A DNA stretch of 64,000 nucleotides from CAWGXZ01 sp963826695 (GTDB lineage: Bacteria; Pseudomonadota; Gammaproteobacteria; Burkholderiales; Burkholderiaceae_C). The notes under the pieces are model-generated. The model made no database searches and was not told where the DNA came from. It worked only from the letters and a program-made list of their open reading frames with translations. Shown here piece by piece: positions 9,842 to 19,399 of this stretch. Location: NCBI GenBank assembly GCA_963826695.1, contig CAWGXZ010000004.1, positions 62,001 to 126,000 on the forward strand, read 5' to 3'. How positions within the stretch are numbered: the stretch's first letter is position 1; the number at the start of each line of letters is the position of its first letter. A program made the position numbers and the translations under genes.

Positions 9842-10657
9842 TTAATTCGTGGCCCAGAGATGCCTGATGGCCTCTCGCAACTGCAGCGCCAGCGCCAGCA
9901 GCGGCTCACGCAACCGCGCCACGGTGGCAGCGACGGTCACGTCTGCTGTGACGCTCATGTTGAGGACGTAGATGGGGTGGTCGACGATGGCTATCGGCGT
10001 CGCCAACGCGATGACCTGCGGCTGCCACGATGCCGAGCAGAACCCATCTTTGTGCACGCTTTCGATTGCGGCGTCGATTTCGGCCGAAAGTTCGCACCAG
10101 CCACTTTTTCGCCGAGTTCGGAAATGCTCGAGCAATCCACGGCGGGTTTCGCCGTCTGTGGCCGCAAGCCATGCCCGTCCGAGCGAGGTCAACTCCATCG
10201 GTACACGTTGTCCAGCGACGACATTGCGCCACGACACCCGATGGCTGTAACGCACAGACTCGAGGTAGACCATCTCGTCGCGGTCAGAAACGGCGAGGCC
10301 GACGTTGATCTTGCGTGTCTCCGCTTCAGTGCGCATCAAGGGGGCGGCGATGTTGAGGACGGGGGAACCCGACCGCATCGCATGCGCCAGGCTCAACACG
10401 GGTGCCGCCAGTCGGTAGGCGCGGCGCCGCCGATCGTGTTCCAGCATGCCGCTGTCGACGAGGGTTTGTGCAAGTCGGCTGACCGTCGGGCGCGACAGGC
10501 CGGTTCGCTCTGCAAGCTCGCCATTGCCGAGCAAGTCGGTACCCGGTCGAAAGCAACGGAGGATCTGGATGCCACGCTCGAGCGAACGATTGCGATCCCC
10601 CGGTGATAGCGCCAGGATTTGGCGATTTCCACTATTCGTATTCGACGCATCTGTCAT
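9842..10657 (-). CDS. IclR family transcriptional regulator
   Basis: 271 residues from ATG at 10657; the alternative TTG start five codons upstream is less likely. The N-terminal winged helix-turn-helix covers about residues 25-85 (RSLERGIQILRCFRPG ... LSRPTVSRLAQTLVDSGML). The IclR effector domain follows (VYLESVRYSH, SLGRAWLAA). It is divergent from a Bug receptor and a CoA-linked catabolic set. An imperfect inverted repeat covers its start region, so it probably controls itself and that operon. The effector is unknown, probably the acid imported or degraded by the neighbours. Confidence 0.93.
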   Translation of the reverse strand: MTDASNTNSGNRQILALSPGDRNRSLERGIQILRCFRPGTDLLGNGELAERTGLSRPTVSRLAQTLVDSGMLEHDRRRRAYRLAAPVLSLAHAMRSGSPVLNIAAPLMRTEAETRKINVGLAVSDRDEMVYLESVRYSHRVSWRNVVAGQRVPMELTSLGRAWLAATDGETRRGLLEHFRTRRKSGWCELSAEIDAAIESVHKDGFCSASWQPQVIALATPIAIVDHPIYVLNMSVTADVTVAATVARLREPLLALALQLREAIRHLWATN

Positions 10658-10662
10658 AGATC

Positions 10663-10686
10663 GCAATTCCAACAGATGGAAATTGC
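10663..10686. promoter_or_regulatory. Candidate IclR operator
   Basis: GCAATTCC at 10663-10670 and GGAAATTGC at 10678-10686 form a near-perfect dyad with one unmatched base. It sits immediately upstream of the IclR start and about 115 bases ahead of the divergent receptor gene. IclR proteins commonly bind such AT-centred palindromes. Assignment is by position and symmetry only. Confidence 0.45.
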
Positions 10687-10800
10687 CTGGTGCAAGAGGG
10701 AAATATGAACCCTAAGCTTCAATGGTCGACGCGCGGTGAGCTTGCCTCGCTCTCGGCTGATTTTTCGCCCCGTCAGACCACACTAACCAGGACACTGTTC

Positions 10801-11775
10801 ATGCAACAACCCTTTCGCTCCACTTTCGCTCGCCTTGGCGCGTTCATCGCCGCGGCGGCTCTTTCCGCCGGCTCCGCCCTTGCCGCCTACCCGGAGAAGG
10901 CCATCCGCCTGGTCGTTCCCTTCGCCCCTGGGGGCGGAACCGACCTGATCGCCCGCACGCTTGGCGTTGGCATGTCGCAGGTGCTCGGCCAGCCGGTGAT
11001 CATCGACAACAAGCCAGGTGCCGGCACGCTCATCGGCACCGATGCCGTCGCAAAGAGTGCGCCTGATGGCTATACGCTCGTCATCGCAAGCTTTGCGCAT
11101 GCCGTCAACCCGAGTCTCCTTCCCAAGTTGCCGTATGGCGACAAGGCGTTTGCTCCAGTCGTTCTCATTGGTCGCGGACCGAACGTTCTGGTGGTTCGAG
11201 CGGACAGCCCATTAAAGTCGGTGAAGGACGTCGTTGCAGCCGCCAAGGCAAGCCCTGGCAAGCTGACCTACGCGTCACAGGGCAACGGAACGTCGGCGCA
11301 TCTGGCAGGCGAGATGTTCGACAACCTGGCCAATGTCCAGATGATCCATGTGCCGTACCGTGGCGCCGGCCCTGCAATCACCGACCTGCTGGGTGGGCAG
11401 GTCGACATGATTTTCGGCACCGCCGCAGCCGTGTCAACTTTCGTGGACAGCGGCAAGTTGCGCGCAATCGGGGTGACAACCCCTCAGCGATCGCCTGCGC
11501 TCAAGGATGTTCCTGCGATTGGCGAGACCGTGCCTGGCTACGTCGTTGAAAGCTGGTATGGCCTGTACGTGCCCGCCGGCACGCCCGCCGACGTCATCGC
11601 CAAGCTCAATGCAGCCGCGGTGAAGGCTGCGCAAGCCCCCGACTTCAAGAAGAAGGTGGAGCACGAAGGCCTGGTGATCGCGACCGGCACTCCGGCCGAG
11701 CTCGATACCTATGTCCGCGCCGAGGAAGTCCGCTGGAGAAAGATCGTCAAGGAAAACAACATCAAGTCCGACTGA
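10801..11775 (+). CDS. Bug-family (TctC) tripartite tricarboxylate receptor
   Basis: 324 residues from ATG at 10801, chosen because it gives a clean signal peptide ending SAGSALAAYPEK. The mature part has the family marks: VVPFAPGGGTDLIAR, the segment QPVIIDNKPGAGT, PDGYT, YASQGNGTSAHLAGE and VPYRGAGPAITDLLGGQVD. Bug proteins bind carboxylates or related small molecules in the periplasm. No TctA/TctB membrane partners are nearby, which is common for the expanded Bug sets of Burkholderiales. First gene of the IclR-linked operon. Confidence 0.95.
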   Translation: MQQPFRSTFARLGAFIAAAALSAGSALAAYPEKAIRLVVPFAPGGGTDLIARTLGVGMSQVLGQPVIIDNKPGAGTLIGTDAVAKSAPDGYTLVIASFAHAVNPSLLPKLPYGDKAFAPVVLIGRGPNVLVVRADSPLKSVKDVVAAAKASPGKLTYASQGNGTSAHLAGEMFDNLANVQMIHVPYRGAGPAITDLLGGQVDMIFGTAAAVSTFVDSGKLRAIGVTTPQRSPALKDVPAIGETVPGYVVESWYGLYVPAGTPADVIAKLNAAAVKAAQAPDFKKKVEHEGLVIATGTPAELDTYVRAEEVRWRKIVKENNIKSD

Positions 11776-11799
11776 CGCGACCGAGCAAAGAGACCCTCC

Positions 11800-12585
11800 A
11801 TGACTACCTCACTGATCGAATTTCAGCTGCAGTCTGGCATCGCCACGCTGACCCTCAACCGCCCCGAGAAGCGCAACGCGATGAGCGACGACATGCGCAC
11901 GGAGTTCATCGAGGCGCTGGAACGCGTCTCCGCCGACAAGGAGATCCGCGCCCTGGTACTCACCGGCGCCGGCAAGGGCTTCTGTGCTGGCGGCGATATC
12001 GCCGGCATGGAGCGCCGGATGAAGGCGCCCGCCGGTGAGGTCGCCTTCAACGGCTGGCATCGCCAGCAGCGCGTGCACCACACACAGTCGCTGCTGTTCA
12101 CGATGCCCAAGCCGGTCATCGCCGCGGTGAACGGGGCCGCCTCGGGGCTTGGCGCCGACACCGCCATGGCCTGCGACTTCATCATGGCCAGCGAATGGGC
12201 CAACTTCAGCTGGTCCTACATCAACCGAGGAATCATTCCGGACGGTGGTGGCATGTACTTCCTGCCGCGCCGTGTCGGCCTGGCGAAGGCCAAGGAACTG
12301 ATCTTCACCGGTCGCAAGGTCGATGCCGATGAAGCACTGGCGCTGGGCATCGTGGATCGCAAGACCTCAGCCGCTTCGCTGGTGGCGGATGCCCAGGCCT
12401 GGGCTGCAGAGTTGAGCAAGGGTTCGAAGACCGCGTTGGCACTTGGCAAGACCATCCTGAACCAGAGCTTCGAACTCTCGGCACAGCAGGTCTTCGCACA
12501 GGGCAGCCAGGCTCAAGGCATCTGCTACACGAGCACCGAACACCGCGAGTCGGTGATGGCCTTCCTGGCCAAGACAAGCAGCTAA
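11800..12585 (+). CDS. Enoyl-CoA hydratase/isomerase (crotonase) family protein
   Basis: 261 residues of the crotonase superfamily. Oxyanion-hole regions are visible: GAGKGFCAGGDIAGM (about residue 60) and the second glycine region ASGLGADTAMACDF. At the usual position of the second catalytic glutamate the motif is GIIPDGGGMYFLPR, with Asp where many hydratases have Glu, so the reaction could be isomerisation, hydration or hydrolysis of an acyl-CoA. It lies 24 bases after the Bug receptor and 13 before the acyl-CoA synthetase, in an apparent operon. Confidence 0.92.
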   Translation: MTTSLIEFQLQSGIATLTLNRPEKRNAMSDDMRTEFIEALERVSADKEIRALVLTGAGKGFCAGGDIAGMERRMKAPAGEVAFNGWHRQQRVHHTQSLLFTMPKPVIAAVNGAASGLGADTAMACDFIMASEWANFSWSYINRGIIPDGGGMYFLPRRVGLAKAKELIFTGRKVDADEALALGIVDRKTSAASLVADAQAWAAELSKGSKTALALGKTILNQSFELSAQQVFAQGSQAQGICYTSTEHRESVMAFLAKTSS

Positions 12586-12598
12586 GGAATGATGAGCC

Positions 12599-14697
12599 AT
12601 GGACGCAATCTCAAGACTTCTCAAGCCCCGCAGCGTTGCGATCATCGGCGCCTCAGCCGATGCATCGAAGACGGCTGGTCGACCGGTGTCCTACCTGGTG
12701 AAGCATGGCTACACCGGTGACATCTACCCGGTGAACCCGAAGGCCGATCGAATCGGCGAGCTGGCGTGCTATCGGGACATTGCCTCGTTGCCCACGGTCC
12801 CCGATGTCGGCATCGTGCTGCTCGGTGCGGAACGCGCACACCTCGCGGTACGCGAATTGGCAGCCCGCGGAACGGCCGCAGCGATCGTGCTGGCGAGCGG
12901 CTACACCGAGACCGGTGAAGACGGCGCGCGGCGCCAGAAGCAGCTGATCGAGGCCGCAGGCTCGATGCGCATCCTCGGGCCCAACACCATCGGGCTGGTC
13001 AACCTCACCGACAACATCGTGCTGTCGGCGACCGGAGCGCTCGAGATGGAGCACTTCCCGGTTGGTTCGATCGGCGTGGTCTCGCAAAGCGGGGGCATTC
13101 TGGGCGCGCTGCTGTCGCGCGCCGCGGCACGCGGCATCGGCCTGTCCAAGCTGATCTCGACGAGCAACGAAGTTGACCTCGAACTCGCTGACTTCATCGA
13201 CCATCTTGCCGATGACGAGGCGACCAAGGTCATCGCGCTTTATGTGGAGACGGTGCGCAACCCGGAGAAGTTTCGCGCCGCCGCACTGAAGGCAGCGCGC
13301 GCCGGCAAGCCGGTCGTGGCCTTCAAGATCGGCCGATCGGAAGCCGGGGCAAAGGCCGCCGTGTCGCACACTGGGGCGCTGGCCGGCGCCGACCGGATGT
13401 ACGACGCGCTGTTCAGGCAGACCGGCGTAATTCGCGCGCAGACCTTCGGCGATCTGCTTGACATTCCGGTCGCGCTGTCGACGGGCAGGGTGCTGCACGG
13501 CAACCGGGTCGCGATCCTCACCTCCACGGGCGGAGCGGGAACGCTGGTCTCCGACAGCCTCGGGCGTTTCCGGCTTCGACACCCCGGCACCCGACCCGGA
13601 GACTGCCGCGGCCCTGCGCGCGCTGCAGACCGGCGATCACGCCGCGCTGGACCGCAACCCGATCGACGTCACGCTGGCGGGTCTGCAACCCGACCTGTTG
13701 CGCGGCGCGATCAAGGCGCTGCTGGCGAGCCCGAGCTACGACGCTCTGACGATCATCGTCGGCTCGTCCAGCCTGGCGATGCCCGAGTTGATGGCCGGTG
13801 CGATCCAGGATTGCCTGCCCCCTTTCGGACAAGCCTGTGATCGCGTATGTCAGTCCGCATGCTCCGGAGGTGGGCGCCTTGCTGACGCAGCGGGGGGTTC
13901 CTGCCTTCGCGGTGGCCGGAAAGCTGCACGGTGGCACTTGCCGGCATGTTGCAGGCGAGCCGCTGGAAGGCCGCCCGCCGACTGCGGAAGCGCTGACCAG
14001 CAACGATTGCTGTCGATGATTTCCCTGAAGGCTCGCTCGACGAGGCCCAGGCCAAGCAGCTGTTCGCCCGTTTCGGTGTGCCCTGCGCACGCGAGGTCAT
14101 CGTCGAGACACCCGCTGAGGCCGAACATGCCGCGCGGGACCTCGGCAACAAGGTCGTTCTCAAGATCCTTTCGGGCGAGATCACGCACAAGAGCGATGTC
14201 GGTGGCGTCGCCGTCAACCTGACACCGGATCAGGTCGCCGCACGCGTCACCTCCATGGCGGACGAGGTCCACAGACAAGACTGGCGTGCAAACCGAAGCG
14301 TTTCCTGGTTCAGGAGATGGTGTCGGGCGGCACCGAGTTGATCCTCGGGTATGCACCGCGACCCGCTCGGCACCGCCATCCTCTTGGGGATGGGCGGCGT
14401 CACGGCCGAGCTGTTCAAGGACACGACGATGCGTTTGTTGCCGCCGCAGGGCGGTCTGAGCCGTGACGAGGCGCTGAGCATGGCGCAAGAGCTCAAGACG
14501 TGGCCACTTGCTGGACGGCTTCCGTGGGCGGCCAAAGGCGGATACCGAAGCACTGGTAAACGGCGATCGTGGCCTTCTCGGAAATGACGGCGCAACTTGG
14601 CGATCGTCTGGTCGAGGCCGAGATCAATCCAGTGTTTGTCCTTGCGGCCGGGCAAGGCGTTCGCGCGGCAGACGGCGTCGTCGTCCTCGGCCGCTGA
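12599..14697 (+). pseudogene. ADP-forming acyl-CoA synthetase, disrupted by several frameshifts
   Basis: The start (MDAISRLLKPRSVAIIGASA) through about residue 315 is an intact CoA-binding/ligase part with the phospho-histidine region VVSQSGGILGALLSR. From about 13560 on the homologous sequence jumps frame repeatedly: GVSGFDTPAPDPETAAAL in another frame, then LSDKPVIAYVSPHAPEVGAL near 13830. The ATP-grasp segment GSLDEAQAKQLFARFGVPCA is near 14030, then FLVQEMVSGGTELILGYARD near 14310 and EAEINPVFVL near 14620, ending at TGA 14695-14697. At least five indels are needed, some in G or C runs. The ancestor would have activated a carboxylic acid to its CoA thioester. Either a real pseudogene or sequencing error; the number of indels favours decay. 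Confidence 0.85.
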
Positions 14698-14707
14698 AAG
14701 CGGCGTC

Positions 14708-15568
14708 GTGGCGACCCTCGACAACCTTGCGGCGGCCTTCCTGGTCGAATTGGAGGGCATAGGGGAACGCCATGATGTTGCCTTCGAAGGCGGCCATGTC
14801 TGCTGGCGCCGCTTTGGCGAAGGGGCTCCACTGGTACTGCTGCATGGCGGCCATGGACGATGGCTGCACTGGGCGCGCAACATCCGGGCGCTGGCGTCCC
14901 GCCACACGGTTTGGGTGCCGGATCTGCCGGGTTATGGCGATTCGGATGCACCGGTCGAACCCTCCCTTGCATCATTGGTCGACGCGACGATGAACACGCT
15001 CGACACCCTGGTAGGGAACGGCAGGCCGATCGCTCTGGTGGGTTTTTCCTTCGGCGCGTTGGTGGCCGCGAACCTCGCGGCGCGTCGCGGCTCGGTCACG
15101 CATCTTGCCTTGCTCGGCCCGGGTGGGCATGGCACGGCGCGGCGTCCCCGGGGGGAGTTGCGGTCCTGGCGAGAAGCGGCACAGGCCCACGACCCCGTTG
15201 CGCTGGCCGACGCAATGCGCCACAACCTTCTGATGCACATGCTCCACGCGGCCGACGCGGCCGACGCCGTCGCGTTGCACATCCACACCGACGCCTGCCT
15301 GAAAACACGCTTTCGCAGCAAGCCCATCTCCCGTGCTGCCGGGCTGTCCCAAGCACTTGACCTTTGCGACGCATCGTTGCTGCTGGCCTGGGGCGAACAC
15401 GACGTGACCGCCGTGCCCGAGCAGCTGGCTCGTTCTCTCGGCAACGGCCGCGAGCCGTGCCGCACAAAAGTCATTGCCGGTGCCGGCCACTGGGTGCAGT
15501 ACGAGCGGGCCGATCAAACCAACGCCCTGCTTCTCGCATGGCTCGACCAACAAGTTCGAAGGAACTGA
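14708..15568 (+). CDS. Alpha/beta hydrolase
   Basis: About 286 residues from a GTG at 14708, 10 bases after the synthetase remnant; the start is uncertain because no ATG is in frame near the domain start. The alpha/beta hydrolase fold is clear: oxyanion segment LVLLHGGHGRWLHW, DLPGYGDSD, nucleophile elbow GFSFGALV, acid region WGEHDVTAVP, and catalytic His in GAGHWVQYERAD. The substrate is unknown; by context it may hydrolyse a CoA thioester or an ester intermediate of the adjoining pathway. Confidence 0.85.
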   Translation: MATLDNLAAAFLVELEGIGERHDVAFEGGHVCWRRFGEGAPLVLLHGGHGRWLHWARNIRALASRHTVWVPDLPGYGDSDAPVEPSLASLVDATMNTLDTLVGNGRPIALVGFSFGALVAANLAARRGSVTHLALLGPGGHGTARRPRGELRSWREAAQAHDPVALADAMRHNLLMHMLHAADAADAVALHIHTDACLKTRFRSKPISRAAGLSQALDLCDASLLLAWGEHDVTAVPEQLARSLGNGREPCRTKVIAGAGHWVQYERADQTNALLLAWLDQQVRRN

Positions 15569-15569
15569 C

Positions 15570-15776
15570 ATGACCAATAGAGTGCACGTGGAACGTGACG
15601 GCGACGTGGTGCTCGTCAACGGCTACGGGTTCCCCCCTTGGGAAGGCGGGCCGGTGTTATGGGCTCGGCGTAGGGGTGAGCAGCGGTTGCAGGCCGATCT
15701 CGACTGGCTGGCCGACCTGAGCGGCCCTGGCTTCGTCCGTGGCGATCTGCGCCACGTCCTGACAGAGGAGGTGTGA
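15570..15776 (+). pseudogene. C-terminal stub of a 3-hydroxyacyl-CoA dehydrogenase
   Basis: 68-residue frame with its own ATG and a good ribosome binding site (AAGGA, 6-7 bases before the start). The central DVVLVNGYGFPPWEGGPVLW matches the extreme C-terminal region of FadB/FadJ-type 3-hydroxyacyl-CoA dehydrogenases. The whole NAD-binding and catalytic part is missing. It sits between the hydrolase and the MmgE/PrpD gene, one base before the latter. Most likely a deletion remnant; the good ribosome binding site leaves open that a small peptide is made. Confidence 0.65.
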
Positions 15777-15777
15777 C

Positions 15778-17104
15778 ATGTATGCAACCGAGATATTCGC
15801 CAGGTACTCCAGCGAATTCCGCCAGCGAAGCCTTTCAGACGAGGTGGTGCACCACGCCAAGCGCGCAGTGATCGACTGGTACGCGTCGCTGTTCCCTGGC
15901 CTGGACACCGAACCGGTGCGCTTGCTGGAGGCAACGCTTGCCGACGACCTCGACCACGGCAACGCGCGGCTCGCGCAGGGTCGCCTCGCAACTGCGCGCA
16001 CCGCGGCGCTGATCAACGGCTCGGCAGCTCACGCCGCGGAAGTCGACGACAGCTTCCGTGATGCGATGTATCACCCGGGTGCGGCGACCATTGCCGCGGC
16101 ACTCGCTGCGGCCCACGACACCCGGGCGACCGGCCTGCAGTTTCTCAGAGGCGTTGTACTGGGCTACGAGGTGTCAACACGCATCGGCGTGGTGATGGGC
16201 AGGCCGCACTACAAGTTTTGGCACAGCACCGGGACCGTGGGAACCTTCGGGGCCGCGGCGGCCGCTGGCGGGCTGCTGGAACTGGACGAGCTTGCCTTTG
16301 CTCACGCGCTCGCCACGGCGGCCACCTTCGCTGCCGGCCTGCAACAGGCCTTTCGAATGGACTCGATGTCGAAGCCGTTGCACCCAGGCCGCGCTGCGGA
16401 GGGTGGCCTGTTGGCGGCTCAACTAGCCCGAGGCGGCCTCACTGGATCACTCGACATCCTTGATGGCGACGCGGGCCTGGGTCAGGCGATGAGCAACGGG
16501 CCGGACTGGAGCAATGTCGGTGCGACCCTCGGGACAGACTTCCACATCACGCGCCTGACGTTCAAGAATCACATCGGCTGTGGCCACACGTTCGCAGCGA
16601 TCGATGGTGCACTGGAACTGCAGCGACTTCATGGTCTTGCGGCGAGCGACATCGAATGCGTGCGCGTTGCCACCTACCAGCCGGCATTGGACATTGCGTG
16701 CTACCAGCGACCGACAACGGCGAACGAGGCTCAAGTTCAGCCTGAGCTACGTGGTTGCAACGGCACTGGTGCACGGCAGCGTCCGCTTGGCGGCCTATGA
16801 GCCGGATCGACTGGACGACCCGGCAACACGCGCGCTGATGGAACGGCTCAGCATCGCTGTCGATCCGGAAATCGACGCCGCTTTTCCTGGAAAGCGTGCG
16901 GCGCGCATCGAAGTCGACACGCGCGACGGGCGACGGCTCACCCACCTGCAACCCAACCGCAAGGGTGACCCGGAGCAGCCGCTGTCCGATGCGGAGCTCG
17001 AAGGCAAGCTCCTCGAGCTGGCCTCCCCGGTCATCGGGTCCGAAAAAGCACGCGCGTTGCTCGCGCAAATCTGGTCCCTCGACACAAGCGAAAGCCTCCC
17101 ATGA
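15778..17104 (+). pseudogene. MmgE/PrpD family protein, one frameshift
   Basis: The first 316 or so residues in the start frame are a good MmgE/PrpD domain (ALINGSAAHAAEVDDSF, MSKPLHPGRAAEGGLLAA, FKNHIGCGHTFAAIDG). Near 16728 the frame changes: after TTANEA the family continuation FSLSYVVATALVHGS is read in another frame and runs to the stop at 17102-17104. One base too many around the CAAG there explains it. MmgE/PrpD proteins include 2-methylcitrate dehydratase and cis-aconitate decarboxylase. If the shift is a sequencing error the gene is intact at about 441 residues. Confidence 0.85.
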
Positions 17105-17330
17105 CCCAGTACGCCTTCATCGTCGACGCCCTTCGCACCCCCTTCGGCCGCTACGGCGGCTCGCTCAGCAGCATTCGCGCCGACGACCTCGGCGCGGTGC
17201 CGCTGAAGGCGCTGATGGCGCTGATGGCGCGCCATCCGAACCTCAAATGGCAGGCGGTCATCGACGTCATCTACGGCTGCGCCAACCAGGCCGGCGAGGA
17301 CAGCCGCAACGTCGCCCGCACACAACGTCG
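17101..17330 (+). pseudogene. Thiolase (acetyl-CoA acyltransferase), N-terminal fragment
   Basis: Begins normally (MTQYAFIVDALRTPFGRYGG) and overlaps the PrpD-type stop by 4 bases. Thiolase similarity stops after the segment GCANQAGEDSRNVART, about 75 residues in, before the catalytic cysteine. The following bases are the convergent LysR end, so the rest of the gene has been lost by a rearrangement with a breakpoint near 17325. Family membership (beta-ketoadipyl-CoA thiolase type) is clear from the N-terminus; activity is impossible. Confidence 0.85.
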
Positions 17331-17347
17331 TCAGGCTGAGGGAGTCG

Positions 17348-18268
17348 TCATCCGCTGCGCACTTGATCTGAGCGACCAAGCGACGCAGCGAGGAATTCCA
17401 CGAAGGCCGTGATGCGGCGTGCCTTCTGGTGGCGCTGGGGATAAACCGCGTAGATGTCGGCCGGCGGGGTGGCGTAGCTCTCCAGTACCTGGTGGAGGCG
17501 CCCACTGCTCAAGTACTTTGAGATGTCCCACTCGGCGCGCATGAGGATGCCATGACCATCCAGCGCCCAGGCAACGGCGATGTCACCGTCGTTCGTGCTC
17601 ATGGACCCCGTCACCTTTACAGCTTCGGTGCGTCGACCGGCGCTGAGGCGCCACAACCCGTACGCCTCGTCGCCGTGATGAATGCTGATGCAGTTGTGGC
17701 GTTGGAGATCTCCTGGCGTGCGCGGCGTGCCATGACGTGTCAGGTACGCGGGTGACGCACACAGCAGACGCCGGTTGGCGGCGACCTTCCGGGCAATTAC
17801 GCGTGCATCTGGCGGCTCGCCGAATCGCACGCAAACATCGAAGGCTTCCTCGGATACCGGCGGCGGTGCTACGGACAGGTGAAGCTGTACCTGCACACCG
17901 GGGTGGGCCTTGCAGAAGCTGGAGATCACGGGAGCGACGTGGTTTCGCCCGAACCCGAGGGTGGCGTTCACGCGCACCAGTCCACGCGGCTCTGCCATGG
18001 AGCGCCTCAGCCCATGCTCCACATCCTCGATCTCGGCAACGATGCGCCGTGCCTGCGTCAAGTACTCCTCGCCTTCGGGCGTGAGACTGATGCGGCGTGT
18101 CGTTCGGTTCAGCAACGGAACGCCCAGGCGGGCCTCCAGGATTGCGAGCCGCCTGCTGATTGCGGGCGGCGTCAGCCCCAGCTCCTGGGCTGCTGCCGAG
18201 AGAGTGCCGCATCGCATCAGCACCACGAAGAAACTCATCTCAGCGGAGGCATTGGTGATCTCGACCAT
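17348..18268 (-). CDS. LysR family transcriptional regulator
   Basis: 306 residues from ATG at 18268 (MVEITNASAEMSFFVVLMRC); an upstream in-frame start would add 19 atypical residues. The LysR helix-turn-helix (TLSAAAQELGLTPPAISRRL) lies near residues 20-45, followed by the substrate-binding domain with FDVCVRFGEPPDARVIARKV. It belongs to the AaeR/CrgA-like branch. It is divergent from a Bug receptor and a sugar-acid dehydratase gene, which it probably regulates. Its 3' end abuts the truncated thiolase. Confidence 0.94.
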   Translation of the reverse strand: MVEITNASAEMSFFVVLMRCGTLSAAAQELGLTPPAISRRLAILEARLGVPLLNRTTRRISLTPEGEEYLTQARRIVAEIEDVEHGLRRSMAEPRGLVRVNATLGFGRNHVAPVISSFCKAHPGVQVQLHLSVAPPPVSEEAFDVCVRFGEPPDARVIARKVAANRRLLCASPAYLTRHGTPRTPGDLQRHNCISIHHGDEAYGLWRLSAGRRTEAVKVTGSMSTNDGDIAVAWALDGHGILMRAEWDISKYLSSGRLHQVLESYATPPADIYAVYPQRHQKARRITAFVEFLAASLGRSDQVRSG

Positions 18269-18278
18269 TGTGAAGTTT

Positions 18279-18318
18279 GGCTGAAGAGTGGAATAAGCGG
18301 CGAGGTGATTATTCAGCC
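18279..18318. promoter_or_regulatory. Dyad in the LysR/Bug divergent promoter region
   Basis: GGCTGAA (18279-18285) pairs with TTCAGCC (18312-18318), with a nested GAATAA (18291-18296) and TTATTC (18309-18314) pair inside. The region lies between the divergent LysR start at 18268 and the receptor start at 18381. Size and place suit a LysR binding region. Functional assignment is positional. Confidence 0.35.
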
Positions 18319-18380
18319 CCGTCAAACCTTACAGTTTCTTCATTCGCTGCCAGATCGAGCAGCGCCCCCGAGGAGCCAAA

Positions 18381-19358
18381 GTGAAACTTCCGCCGTCTCG
18401 CCTCTTGCGCCGTTCCATGGTGGTGGGGCTTTGCGCCCTGCCACTGCTCGCATACGCCCAGGCATATCCATCGAAGCCGATCACCTTCGTGGTGGGGTAT
18501 TCACCGGGCGGCACAACGGACATCGTTGCGCGGCTTGCCGCTCAGGCGCTGGGCACGGCTACCGGCAAAACTTTTGTCGTCGAGAACAAGGGCGGTGGCA
18601 GCACCACGATCGCCACAGGCTTTGTGGCCAAGGCGCCGGCCGACGGCTACACGCTGCTGGCCAACGAGATGACGCAGACCATCGTGCCGTCGCTGTTTCC
18701 CAAGCTGACTTTTGACCCGATCAAGGATTTGGCTCCAATCACGGTGTTTGCCGAGGCGCCGTATGTGTTGGTGGTCAATTCGAACGTGCCGGCAAGGAAC
18801 CTGCGCGAACTGGCGGACTTGGCAAAGGCGCAACCTGGCAAGCTGAACTACGCTTCCGGTGGCTCGGGCAGCGGTCCGCACATCGCGGGGGAGCTGTTCA
18901 AGGCGGTGGCGGGCATCGAGATGACGCACATCGCTTACAAGGGCTCCGGGCCCGCGGTGCAAGACCTCCTGGGCGGTCAAGTGGACGTGCTGGTCACGGC
19001 AGCGCCGACCGTGCAACAGCACATGGCCTCCGGTCGCATGCGCGCGCTGGCTGTGGCGCATACCAAGCGGTTGGGGGCTTTGCCAACCGTTCCGACCTCT
19101 GCCGAAGCGGGCTTCCCGGAGTTCCGCATTGCCAACTGGTTCGGCCTGGCGGCGCCGAAGGGCACGCCACCGGAGGCGATCAGCTACCTCCATGCCGAAG
19201 TTCAGAAGGTGTTGGACAAGCCGGAGTTTCGCGACAAGCTCGCCGCTGCCGGCGCGGAGCCCGTCAACATGACGCCGGCCGAAGCCACGCGCCATGTCGA
19301 TGGCGAGGCTCGCCGCTGGGCCGAGCTGATCCGCAAAGCGGGCATCAAGGCCGATTGA
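18381..19358 (+). CDS. Bug-family (TctC) tripartite tricarboxylate receptor
   Basis: 325 residues with a signal peptide (LLRRSMVVGLCALPLLAYAQ, cleavage probably after YAQA). Family marks: VVGYSPGGTTDIVAR, ADGYTLLANE, YASGGSGSGPHIAGELFK and YKGSGPAVQDLLGGQVD. Placed between a divergent LysR gene and a galactonate-dehydratase-like gene 41 bases downstream, so the ligand may be an aldonic or aldaric acid. Confidence 0.95.
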   Translation: MKLPPSRLLRRSMVVGLCALPLLAYAQAYPSKPITFVVGYSPGGTTDIVARLAAQALGTATGKTFVVENKGGGSTTIATGFVAKAPADGYTLLANEMTQTIVPSLFPKLTFDPIKDLAPITVFAEAPYVLVVNSNVPARNLRELADLAKAQPGKLNYASGGSGSGPHIAGELFKAVAGIEMTHIAYKGSGPAVQDLLGGQVDVLVTAAPTVQQHMASGRMRALAVAHTKRLGALPTVPTSAEAGFPEFRIANWFGLAAPKGTPPEAISYLHAEVQKVLDKPEFRDKLAAAGAEPVNMTPAEATRHVDGEARRWAELIRKAGIKAD

Positions 19359-19399
19359 CCCTGCCCCCGGGACAGTACTCAACGAATCACCACAGACCC

